NCBI GenBank assembly: GCA_010909725.1
Contig: JAACMV010000018.1
Location: forward strand, 806,001 to 870,000
DNA from: Picochlorum sp. 'celeri'
Taxonomy: Eukaryota > Chlorophyta > Trebouxiophyceae
Reading direction: 5' to 3'
Length of the DNA stretch: 64,000 nucleotides
Below the pieces are notes generated by a model, which had not been told where the DNA came from, ran no database searches, and saw only the letters and a program-made list of their open reading frames with translations. The position numbers and the translations under genes are program-made. Of this stretch, positions 54,626-63,452 are shown one piece after another. How positions within the stretch are numbered: the first letter of the stretch is position 1; each line of letters begins with the position of its first letter.

Positions 54626-54917
54626 CGTGACTCGATGTATTAAATAAAGTATTTGTAATATAGTTTTGCCCTCGATGGGGCATCACAGTCGTTTGATTGC
54701 ACACCAAGGGCTGATCCAGAGCAAGATTGAAGTCAATCTTTCTCACGCTTTGATACTCCCATCAACGGCGTCGTTGACAGGGGTTTATTGAAATAAGAAT
54801 GACCAACGCCCTGTGCCATGAATGAGGCATCTTTAGACCTTAAAGCGCATCTATATGTTCAATTGGTGCTACTAATACGTTCTATATATTCCTCAGCCTC
54901 GACCGTTGTGGCCAACC
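54626..54917. promoter_or_regulatory. Divergent MDH / UTP4 intergenic region with TCCCATCAA motif
   Basis: 292 bases. TCCCATCAA at 54758-54766 is the reverse complement of the TTGATGGGA motif found upstream of RPL1, DASS and the SRPBCC gene. Confidence 0.35.
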
Positions 54918-57293
54918 ATGGTTCAAAAGCGTCGGCATGCCTCTCAAACAGGAACACATGCACAGGCTCGTCGTCGAGAGGATGGTGCTGTGGATCAGAC
55001 AGGGCAGAATTCTCGACTTATTGCCATGCATCGTTTAGATATGGTGCCATGGAGGCCATCCTCGGTTGTTTCCATGGCAAGCAGTGAAGATGGAAGTTTG
55101 TGTACATGCTTGAGAGAAGACGGGCGCATAGATATGTACGATACGCAGCGAGATGTGCTCTTAAAATCATATCCTGGTAATACAAATGCGTCACCATCCT
55201 CCATTGTGACGTTGGAGGAAGATACGTCGAGAGGAAGGACGATTCGAATGTTTGTTGGAGGCATGGATGGGACAATCACGGAGATTGATGGGCACACGAG
55301 GTCGACACGCGTGGTGTGTGATTCTCATGGAGGTGCTGTATGGAATATGAGTCTGAAGAGTATGGGTGAAGGGGAAGAAGAAACAGCATCTCATGTGATT
55401 GCTGCTGCGTGTGATGATGGATGTGTGAGATTGTACAGTGTAGAAAAGGATGTGCCTGGTGTGAGTATTCGAACAAGCTTTCTTCCTGTTGATGGGAGGG
55501 CATTGTGTGTTGCATGGCATCCCAAAGAGAATGTAGTGGTGTCTGGGGGCACTGATGGATGTCTGCATGTATGGAATGCTGCCACAGGCAGAGAGATGAC
55601 AAGGATTACTGTAGATGGGTTGAGTTCTTCTGGGGAGCCACCATGTATATGGTCGATACTTGTGCTTTCAGATGGGACAATAGTGAGTGGTGATAGCCTG
55701 GGACAGGTGTCCTTTTGGGATGGAAAGTTTGGCACCATGCTTGCCAAGTTCAATCCAAATGGGGCAGATGTCCTGGCGCTCGCGAGCTCGCCAAAGGGCG
55801 ATGTTGTATTCTCAAGTGGCGTTGACCCTCGAATATATGTATTTAAACGGATATCTGGTGGTGACGGGAGGACAGAGTGGGCCTACTTGTCCTCAAAACA
55901 AGAGCATGCATTGGATGTGAGAGCTCTGTGTTGTTGCAGTAATCCTCAGGAAGACGCCTACGACCATCGTATCTTTAGCGCTGGAAATGACTCTATGATT
56001 GTATCCCATTCAGTGGATCGGTTTTTAAAAGAGCATCCTAGAAGAGTTGATGTGGTGCCTCAGAGACCATGCATATCAGTATCTGGCAGTGAGGACCTTG
56101 ATATCATGGCGACAGCGACAGCGAATTCACTTGATATCTGGAAATTACAAAACTCAAAAGATACTGTACTATCAAACAAGAATGATGGAGATCTTTGTTC
56201 ACCTGGGAAACCACCATTGCATGTTGCCCACATGTCAGTCACCTCTGGGGCACACATCACATCAGTTGCTGTCTCGAGTGATGCCCGTCTTGTAGCTTTT
56301 AGTGACAACAATGGTATCAAATGTATCAACATACGCGACATGTCATCCCACATGGCGACGGATGGAGAAATGGATGCATCTGTGGTGCCCATTCTGGATG
56401 ACACAAGTGATCCATCCACACTGCTAGGTATCAAATCAGTCGCGCTTCCTGCTGGAATGAGCACTGTGCATAGCGTTGTACATGTCGAGTTTGTACCAAA
56501 CAGCCATGCACTGATTGTATGCATGGCAGATGGCACCATCAAAATCATAGACTCTGTCTTGGATGCAGACAGCTCTGTCAACACTATTCGGGACATTCAT
56601 GACATGAGATTCAAAACATGGTTCAAAAAGGACACACAAAAATCTTCAGCAAGAAGAGAATGTCCAATGATGGATGTGTGCCGAGTGAGCAAGGAGGGAG
56701 AATATGTTGCCGTGGCCCTCAGGAATAGAGTCTTCATCATCTCATTGAAAACCCGCCACATCATCACACAGATCCCTTCTTTCAATATGAAACCAGGATC
56801 AGTAATTGCAGGTATAGAATTCTTGGAGAAGGATACGCTGATTGCTATAGTGACCTCCAAATCAGAGACTGCACTCTTTGATGTCTCCACAGGAGACGCA
56901 TGTGCACTCCCAGGCCAAGACCCAACCCAGCAAGAACTGCACAATCTAGAATTAGAAACAACAGTTGTAGGCATCGCCGCAAGCCCTGCATCGTCCAAAT
57001 CGGTGATTGTGTATTCAGCAAATGCCCTGTGTCATGTCGACTTTGACAGGCCATTGGTCAATGAAGCAGAGGCATCCACCAAGCATGGACGACGACCGCG
57101 AGATAAAAAAGCCAAACTTGGGTTTGAAAGAGCCACCAAACATCGTAACTGTAGAGTCCTCCCATGCGAGCATCCGCTCCTGTATGCCTGTAGTGTCCAT
57201 CCCAACAACCTGTTGGTTGTTCAGAAACCATGGGAATCCGTGTGGAGAGCGACCCAATCAGCCCCTCTTGCCAAACACCGATATGGCACATAA
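54918..57293 (+). CDS. UTP4: U3 snoRNP subunit UTP4 (cirhin homologue)
   Basis: A 791-residue intronless protein made of two WD40 propellers. Near residue 30 the family start appears: AMHRLDMVPWRPSSVVSMA, then blades with LREDGRIDMYD, GGMDGTITEIDG, GGTDGCLHVWN and GDSLGQVSFWDGKFG. The C-terminus gives HPNNLLVVQKPWESVWR and ends KHRYGT, typical of UTP4. The middle holds Ser/Asp-rich insertions. UTP4 belongs to the t-UTP/UTPA subcomplex that binds pre-rRNA first and is needed for 18S rRNA maturation in the nucleolus. The first 25 residues are basic (QKRRHASQTG). The ATG at 54918 is chosen; a TTG four codons upstream is ignored. Confidence 0.85.
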   Translation: MVQKRRHASQTGTHAQARRREDGAVDQTGQNSRLIAMHRLDMVPWRPSSVVSMASSEDGSLCTCLREDGRIDMYDTQRDVLLKSYPGNTNASPSSIVTLEEDTSRGRTIRMFVGGMDGTITEIDGHTRSTRVVCDSHGGAVWNMSLKSMGEGEEETASHVIAAACDDGCVRLYSVEKDVPGVSIRTSFLPVDGRALCVAWHPKENVVVSGGTDGCLHVWNAATGREMTRITVDGLSSSGEPPCIWSILVLSDGTIVSGDSLGQVSFWDGKFGTMLAKFNPNGADVLALASSPKGDVVFSSGVDPRIYVFKRISGGDGRTEWAYLSSKQEHALDVRALCCCSNPQEDAYDHRIFSAGNDSMIVSHSVDRFLKEHPRRVDVVPQRPCISVSGSEDLDIMATATANSLDIWKLQNSKDTVLSNKNDGDLCSPGKPPLHVAHMSVTSGAHITSVAVSSDARLVAFSDNNGIKCINIRDMSSHMATDGEMDASVVPILDDTSDPSTLLGIKSVALPAGMSTVHSVVHVEFVPNSHALIVCMADGTIKIIDSVLDADSSVNTIRDIHDMRFKTWFKKDTQKSSARRECPMMDVCRVSKEGEYVAVALRNRVFIISLKTRHIITQIPSFNMKPGSVIAGIEFLEKDTLIAIVTSKSETALFDVSTGDACALPGQDPTQQELHNLELETTVVGIAASPASSKSVIVYSANALCHVDFDRPLVNEAEASTKHGRRPRDKKAKLGFERATKHRNCRVLPCEHPLLYACSVHPNNLLVVQKPWESVWRATQSAPLAKHRYGT

Positions 57294-57313
57294 TAAAATA
57301 CTAAAATATAGTT

Positions 57314-57318
57314 TGTAA
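57314..57318 (+). terminator. TGTAA polyadenylation signal of UTP4
   Basis: TGTAA lies 21 nt after the stop codon. Confidence 0.5.
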
Positions 57319-57381
57319 ATCATTGCTATGCATGTTTTTTGAATTTCTATAGAATTCATCGCCAAACATTCCGAACGCGGC

Positions 57382-57669
57382 ATGGCCTGTCCCATGCGTT
57401 TTGTTCTGGCTGGAATCTCTGCTCTCATTGCTCTATGTATATTCTGGAAACGTAGCTCATCAGATGCGTCAAAAGACTCATCCAGAGTCAGAACAGCCAT
57501 TGCTGCAAAGGTATGTCTCCTTTGTATTTATATTCTTGTTCTTGTCAACACCTTGTCAAAAAGGATGGTATTCGGTCTGCAGATGTCAACCATGCCATGG
57601 TATAGAACAGTGCTCGACATGTTCACAGGACGGTTTCTAATAGACGTGTACAAGGCAGCTCGTGACTGA
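57382..57669 (+). CDS. Small single-pass membrane protein, unknown; may be spliced
   Basis: An ATG-started ORF of 95 codons. A hydrophobic N-terminal segment (FVLAGISALIALCIFW, about residues 7-22) is followed by a Ser/Lys/Arg-rich stretch. A good donor GTATGTC at 57511 and acceptor TCTGCAG ending at 57582 bound a 72-nt segment that matches the local intron size and removes a T-rich stretch, giving a 71-residue protein ending TVLDMFTGRFLIDVYKAARD. Because 72 is a multiple of three and the segment has no stop, both forms are readable. The family is not recognised; it lies just 88 bases after UTP4 and converges with the LSD1-like gene. Confidence 0.45.
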   Translation: MACPMRFVLAGISALIALCIFWKRSSSDASKDSSRVRTAIAAKVCLLCIYILVLVNTLSKRMVFGLQMSTMPWYRTVLDMFTGRFLIDVYKAARD

Positions 57670-57751
57670 CTGATTGCTGACCAACTTCACGACTGTGAAT
57701 GAAAAAATGAATGATACCACCATATATATCCATGATACTAGAATTTGTTTG

Positions 57752-57756
57752 TTACA
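57752..57756 (-). terminator. TGTAA (minus strand) polyadenylation signal of the LSD1-like gene
   Basis: TTACA on the plus strand, 43 nt beyond the LSD1-like stop codon. Confidence 0.45.
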
Positions 57757-57798
57757 TTACTCACTCTCGTACATGAAAATTCATCATCATCGTTGTCG

Positions 57799-58420
57799 TC
57801 ATTGGTCATTCTTCACGCCCAACTGTGTCCCACTCGGATTCTGAACCACCACTGTGGCATGCTGCTCCTGTTGCTGCTGTGAGCCACCGCCACTCATGGC
57901 ACTACCCCCACCCACTGCAGTCTCTGAATTCACTGGAGTGACCGCATTACACACCGCACATTTCACCGACCGAGCCCCATACGCATACATGAGCGTCACC
58001 TGACATCCATTACACAAGACGTGGCCCAGCTGATTTGCTTGCTGGGCATCATTCATTGTACCACACAGAGAGCACTGAACTTGGGTCGCTCCTCGCGGGT
58101 ACATGAGCTGTACTCGACAGTGCGGGTTACAACATGATAGCTGTGCCATATCTGAAGACTGAGATACCGGATTTATATGGGAACAGCGAGCGCATCGAAC
58201 ATTCTGAGCACCACTTGGGTACATGAGCATGGTTCTGCAACCTTGGCACATTAACTGGCTCTGTTGGACGCTTCCTGTAGATATAGGTATATATAGAAAA
58301 AAACTAATTTTCAGTCCACATTGCTACCGCATTGGTCTCGTGTAGGGAATTCTCGAGTTGTTGAACCAGGGACATGAGGCCACATCCACGCGTACCTGAA
58401 GGTCTTGGCTGAGTCGACAT
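57799..58420 (-). CDS. LSD1-type three-zinc-finger protein (LOL1-like), two exons
   Basis: Exons 58420-58396 and 58274-57799 join over a 121-nt intron (58275-58395, GTACGC...CTACAG), giving 166 residues starting MSTQPRPSGSVQQSQLMCQGC. Three LSD1 zinc fingers follow, each C-x2-C...C-x2-C around LMYPxGAxxVxC: CRTMLMYPSGAQNVRC, CRVQLMYPRGATQVQC and CQVTLMYAYGARSVKC. A Gln/Gly/Ser-rich tail ends it. In plants LSD1 and LOL1 are antagonistic regulators of programmed cell death and oxidative stress responses; the algal role is unknown. The splice adds a real ATG just before the first finger. LSD1 fingers are essentially confined to plants, algae and some protists. Confidence 0.88.
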
Positions 58421-58718
58421 TGTATTGTGCTATATAATTTCCTATGAAAATTTAATACGTTATCTATGGGAATGCGCTGCACTCGTGTCCAGTCAATTTT
58501 AAAATGTCAAGGATTCCACGCATGATGTGTTCACCAAGAGTCGTATACACTCCTGTATCGTCTTTCTAGCCTTTATTACTACAATATAGGTATTATTATT
58601 AAATACTAGCGCCATGGATATCGAATGGTGACGAGTACTCGTGGCGCCTTTTTTTCTTGGATTGGCCAAAGGAAGGTTGCGCCCCTCTCTCTCTCTCTTG
58701 AGGAGAGAGAAAATCCAT

Positions 58719-59952
58719 CTACTTGATGTAGATGGACTCTTCATGGTGGTCTTCCGTAAGGAAGAGAGAATGGGCCACACTGGAACACATGCCTCTCGCA
58801 TTTACGTCAAATTCGACGCAGTGGTATGCTCCTGTGGTGGATATAATGAATACGAGCCCATCGTATTTGGTATCAAAGGAAGCAATGCATTTGTTTGCAT
58901 CTGGTAGGTGGAACTGTGCCCATGATCGTTCTGATAACAGATATGAGGTTCCGACGTTTCCAGGGAGCATTCGACGTAAAACTGACAGCGGGCCTTTTTG
59001 CTGTGATACTGATGGCACGTTGTCTCTGACGAGCTGGTATCCCTCTTCCGCATCTTCCTCGTCACCACGCAGGTCAAACACATGGAGGGTGCCCTTGTCG
59101 CTCGTGGACGCGAGCCAGTGTGGCATCGCATCTTCAAAACTAAATGCAAGACTGTACATGATGGCTGGATCAGTTCCACGCCGAACTTCTCGTATCTTTG
59201 ATCCATCCTGAGTGGAGAAAATGCGGATGAGCGTCCCCTTTTCTGATGCTGTCGCAACAAACTTGCCATGATGTGTCAATGCGAGTGCCGCCAGGTTTCT
59301 ATTATGCGCTTGGATCGTTTTCGATCTCTTTGCGTCTAATATATCTACTTGCAGCTCTCCTATATGCTTACCAGGGTGAACGACAACGATCGAGTCTGGT
59401 GATGAGCTCATGGCCAAGAGACCCAAGGGGTTGTGTATGGTTTCTGCTGTGTGCACCTGTCTCAGGTCTTCTAAATCATACACATGCACGCTGGTATCTA
59501 ATGCGACAGCGATTCTATTTTTACGTAATTTGACATCCCGTACCGCTGTTCTATAGCTCAATTCGCCTATCGCTCTGCCCTGGTGATCGTCCCACAGAAT
59601 AACCTTGTTGGGAGGGAATTTTGGAATTTCTCCGCCCCCAACCAGCGCTACAATGTTGGATTTGAACATCATTTCGACCCGTTTGAACCCTCCAGCAACA
59701 AATTCTCTTCTGTACTGCATATTCGAAAGTGTGTTTTGTTTGGAATCTTGTTGTCAAGCAATTGTATTCTTTTGGTGCAAAGACAAGACCCATACAAGTA
59801 CGGTGTTATTTATCCTCACGTACCGATTCATCGAATGGATATGTCGTATAAATTCTAAACCCATTACTTAATGCACATGTGAAGCATTCTCCGCTTTGGT
59901 TGAACGAGACGGAGAGAATGTCCTGACACGGCTTTCGAGGGTGGAGAGCCAT
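58719..59952 (-). CDS. ATG18: ATG18/WIPI (PROPPIN) autophagy protein, WIPI3/4 group, two exons
   Basis: Exons 59952-59824 and 59714-58719 join over a 109-nt intron (59715-59823, GTACGT...ATGCAG), giving 374 residues. The join yields SVSFNQSGECFTCALSNGF, RIYTTYPFDESYRREF and GGFKRVEMMFKSNIVALVGGG, the classic PROPPIN first blade. Later blades include NKVILWDDHQGRAIGELSY and ATASEKGTLIRIFST, followed by the phosphoinositide-binding FRRG-type motif, here VRRG in KIREVRRGTDPA. PROPPINs bind PtdIns3P and PtdIns(3,5)P2 at forming autophagosomes and vacuoles, and WIPI3/4 partner ATG2. The first Phe of FRRG is Val here, a conservative change. The ATG at 59952 is supported by the family start. Confidence 0.88.
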
Positions 59953-60062
59953 GGTCACACCCGTATCTCTGCAGGATATATCTATGTGCCTACAAGTACT
60001 TTATTATACATTATTTTTTTTAGGTACTTATGTATTAATAATGAATGAATGCAATAGCATTA

Positions 60063-62256
60063 TTACCAATCGTCAAAATCGTCTTGTTGGATGTCGGATG
60101 AGGACAGTTTCTTGGCTCCGAGGCGCATGCCGGTCTTCTTTGGGGCTGGGGATGTCCGCTCTTGCTTCTTCTGCGGGACGCTTTTTCGGAGGGGTTTTCG
60201 AGCCGTGGTTCCTTGAGCGGATGCTGCCGATGGCTTCAGGCTTACAGCATTTAGTTTTGCTCTTGCTTGGCGTTCTGCAGCAACCGCATCCATCATGTCT
60301 TCCAACACATCATCATCATCATCATCCCATCCGTCACCAACAGTTGACAGTTCAGCAGTAGAGGACGGTGGAGGCATCGAAGACGAATCGTTGCTGACGT
60401 CTGGGATTCTATCGGACGTGTCTCGTGCATGGTGAATCATGGTGGGAGGGCTGCTGTCGGCCTGTTTTGCCCCCCATCCAAAGCTTCCCATCATGCTATT
60501 CTGTTCGTTGGGCTGTTTTGATTCTTCCAGAGAATCTTGGTGTGTTTTGACAACCTGAACAAACTCTTCCACGCACACCATGGCCAATTTTCGCACCTCA
60601 TAAACGCTGTCAATGCATAGTGGGGATATCATTGGAATCACTTTTGAGGCAACATCCTCTGCATTATGGAGCGTGGCAGTGGTCTGTAAGGATTTGAGCG
60701 CTGCGATTCGAGCAGGAGGGAATGGGTCTTTTAACGCTCGAGACATTGCATTAAGCATCACCTTTTTCCTGGTCGACTCACTGAAACTTGTCGCCAGAGT
60801 GCCCAACAGAATGGTGGTGTTTGCACGGATTCCTGGTTCCTCATCAACCTGAAGCTTTGCCAGAAACTTGAGCAGGTTTTGGTTCAATGTCCTGGCGCTC
60901 AACTTGGGACCCAATATCACCATACTTTTCAGTGTCAATTCACGAATGTACGGGTTCACGTCGGTAAATCCACCCTGCAGCTTTGGATATATCTGTTCCT
61001 CAACAAGCTGGTTTGGCAATTCAGGTCCAAACGAGTGGATATTTTCCAACAAGCACCGTCGAATGCTTCTATCAGTCGAGCTAAACATTTTCGTGATAAC
61101 AGGTACAACGACTTTTTCTTTCTCTTCTTGCGTTAATGATTTTGAAATGTTCATGAGAACTGCCAACGCGCTGGGTGGCGCACCACCAAATTCCAGCGCT
61201 CCTGCCAAGAGTGGCAAAATTTTCCTTTGTGCGATGGGTTCTGGGACATCGGCTAATTTTGTACTCAGTCTTTGGAAAAAGCTTTCCTTCTCGATACTAT
61301 CCTTCATGGCCAAATTTTGCAGAAAGGTCACGACGACTAACAAATCATTCTTCAGTACACCAGATTCCAGCAATGCTGAAGGATTCAGCCTCTTTGCTGG
61401 CTGACTTGCGAGCATCTTTTGGTAATATGGCTTTAATTTCTGAGGAACACAATCAATCTTTTTTAAATCTTCCATCGCACGCAACGCACTATTGGAAAAC
61501 GTCTCCTGAATCAAGCATCCCAGGCCCCATGCATCGACAGCCCATGGTGGAGAGTCTGCAATTACATCCCACTCTGACCTTCCAAGCTCACCAGATTTAT
61601 ACTGTGTACTTACAAGCCATGTGGAAGCGAGCAAAGGAGGACTTGTACTCAGGTTTCCGACAACAGCATGCTCGGTTGTCAAATCAAATGCATGCAGTTT
61701 CCAATCCAGAGTCTCCGTCACTGCCACAGATAAACTACACACATTCCCATGAATAAGCCCACAATCGTTATTTAGAAACGACACTGCAGAGACTACCTGC
61801 TCCAATCCCATCATTAAAAACTTTTCTCTGTCACGCTCATTCAAATCAAGGCTTGTCTGAACATACTCTAGGGACGTCACAGCTTCTGTCACCAAATATA
61901 TGACAAACTCCCCACGCTCCTCAATCTCAACCGTATCGATAAATCTCAGAATATTAGGATGTTTCAGCTGCATAAAGAGACACAGAGATGCGCATGTGAG
62001 CTCTATCGTTCACGATCTCAACAACGGCAGAACGAACACACACCATTTTTAATCGTTTCACGCCATTCCGAGCGGCAATTAACATAGGATCTAGCTCTCC
62101 CTTTGCTGATATCCTAAAGATGGATACAGAAGAGCCATCTGCATTCAGGACACCGGAGGAGTGCGTCCAGTGTCCCCAACCCCTACCGTACTCTTGAACA
62201 ATCTGGAACGGCAGAGCGCTCGAAGAACCAACCAATGCTGATAATTTCGCAAACAT
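60063..62256 (-). CDS. SCY1-like pseudokinase (SCYL1 group), two exons
   Basis: Exons 62256-62044 and 61967-60063 join over a 76-nt intron (61968-62043, GTGTGT...ATGCAG), giving 705 residues. The N-terminal domain is a degenerate kinase: SSSALPFQIVQEYG, then NGVKRLKM joined to LKHPNILRFIDTVE; the catalytic loop reads LIHGNVCSLS (no HRD) and there is no DFG motif. Residues 270-490 form HEAT-like repeats (GIRANTTILLGTLATSFSES, PFPPARIAALKSLQTTATL). The Ser/Pro-rich tail ends with GMRLGAKKLSSSDIQQDDFDDW, close to the KLGAKK element of SCYL1. SCYL1 proteins bind coatomer and act in Golgi traffic and tRNA export; function here follows the family. Confidence 0.87.
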
Positions 62257-62286
62257 AATGTGTCAAGTATTCAGCTAACGCATACA

Positions 62287-62889
62287 ATGGCGCTCATGGC
62301 AGTATGGTTACCAACACTGAAAGTCGGTACGTTTAGCAACGCTCACAGGCGTATCTATTCGCCTTTGTGAGTCTCTGTAATGAAATATTGATGTATCAAA
62401 ATATGAGAGCGTCAGGATGTGTTGAATGGGATGGGCGTGGCATCAGAGTTTGGTGCAGGATCAAATAATGACGCCATGTCCAGGGTTCTGTTGTGTTGGT
62501 GTTGCAGACCTTGCAATCTTTAGCGAGGGAATGGGCTGGCAGAGAAGACCATGTTGGCAACTCTCCAGCAGTAGCAGTCTCGATGGTTGAGTAGATCAAT
62601 AGAATCATCAAATCTCAAGAGCTCCGGAAATGCAGAGTTATGAAAGCAGCGACAAGGAGGTTGTAGGCCTTCATGTGGGTAAGGCAGTCTGTTTTTAAGC
62701 AGTTGTCCACGGAAGCAGTCAATTCATGTCCCTGGAAAGAAGGCAGAGGAACAGGATAGATTTGAGACGTACACATTCTTTGGTGGTCAGTGGAGATTTG
62801 ATAGTGGTCAGGAAAGGTACACAAGTGTCATGAAAGCTTGCGATTTCGTTTCAGACATGGGTGCCCGCCCAACCGCAAAAAGCCACTGA
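62287..62889 (+). CDS. Probable small multi-exon gene, unknown protein
   Basis: The last exon (62747-62889) reads EQDRFETYTFFGGQWRFDSG and then QERYTSVMKACDFVSDMGA up to a stop at 62887, clearly protein-like. Upstream, 62636-62678 and 62508-62570 join in frame over introns of 65 nt (62571-62635) and 68 nt (62679-62746), lengths that match the window's norm. A first exon 62287-62301 (MALMA) with donor GTATGG is a guess; it lies only 30 bases from the divergent SCYL1 start. The result is 87 residues with no recognised family. The middle introns have weak donors (GTAGCA, GTAAGG). Antisense reading frames are also open over part of this region, so strand is likely but not proven. Confidence 0.35.
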
Positions 62890-63452
62890 TGTTGGTGCCC
62901 TCACGGACTCGTACCGATTCATGAATCAGAGATGATCGAGTGCTTCAGGTGCACCTGAAGCTGGTGGGTTAGAGAATGTGTTTCTCATAGCACTCTTTGG
63001 TTTACGAAGAAGCAATGGATGCAGCAATACTCCAGGCGACAGAGAGAGCAGTAGAGAGAACGCCATAGCTATAGCATTGAGAACATTCAAATTTGAAGAG
63101 CAAACGTATGGTGATGGCTGTCCAAGACACCACCTATGAAGGGTGTTGCACCATGTATGAATGGTCGATTTGACCGTACGGTCATGACCGTCCACCGGCC
63201 GGTGGACGTTCAACATTTTGACCTCCATTTGACTTCCATGAACTTGGATGTATCCAATAATCCAATAATCTCAGTGCGTGTATTGAAAAAGTATTATCAA
63301 TATTACCGGGTAAATGAAATAGTGTGCCTGAAATACGGAAATAAGTAGCCTTTTACATTTGAAACTGAGAGACGTCGACTTTCAGTGACAACGTCCAGAC
63401 TGCCGCGTTTCAATCATCCGTGTGGAAAAATAGTAGTCTGAAAACTCACAAA
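62890..63452. promoter_or_regulatory. Intergenic region with a tight palindrome cluster
   Basis: 563 bases before the last gene. Three perfect palindromes lie at 63172-63207: GACCGTACGGTC (63172-63183), ACGGTCATGACCGT (63178-63191) and GTCCACCGGCCGGTGGAC (63190-63207). Short ORFs on the minus strand lack convincing protein character. No RNA gene was recognised. Confidence 0.45.

Noticed and set aside
58275..58395. tRNA- or snoRNA-like element inside the LSD1-like intron (GGTTCAACAACTC resembles a B box)
   Set aside because: No matching A box at the right distance and no acceptor-stem pairing could be drawn.
62396..62724. Minus-strand open frames antisense to the proposed small gene (including one reading FRGQLLKNRLPYPHEGL)
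   Set aside because: The longest frame has no start or clean acceptor (a TGA immediately precedes it), while the plus strand gives in-frame joins with normal intron sizes. Not fully excluded.
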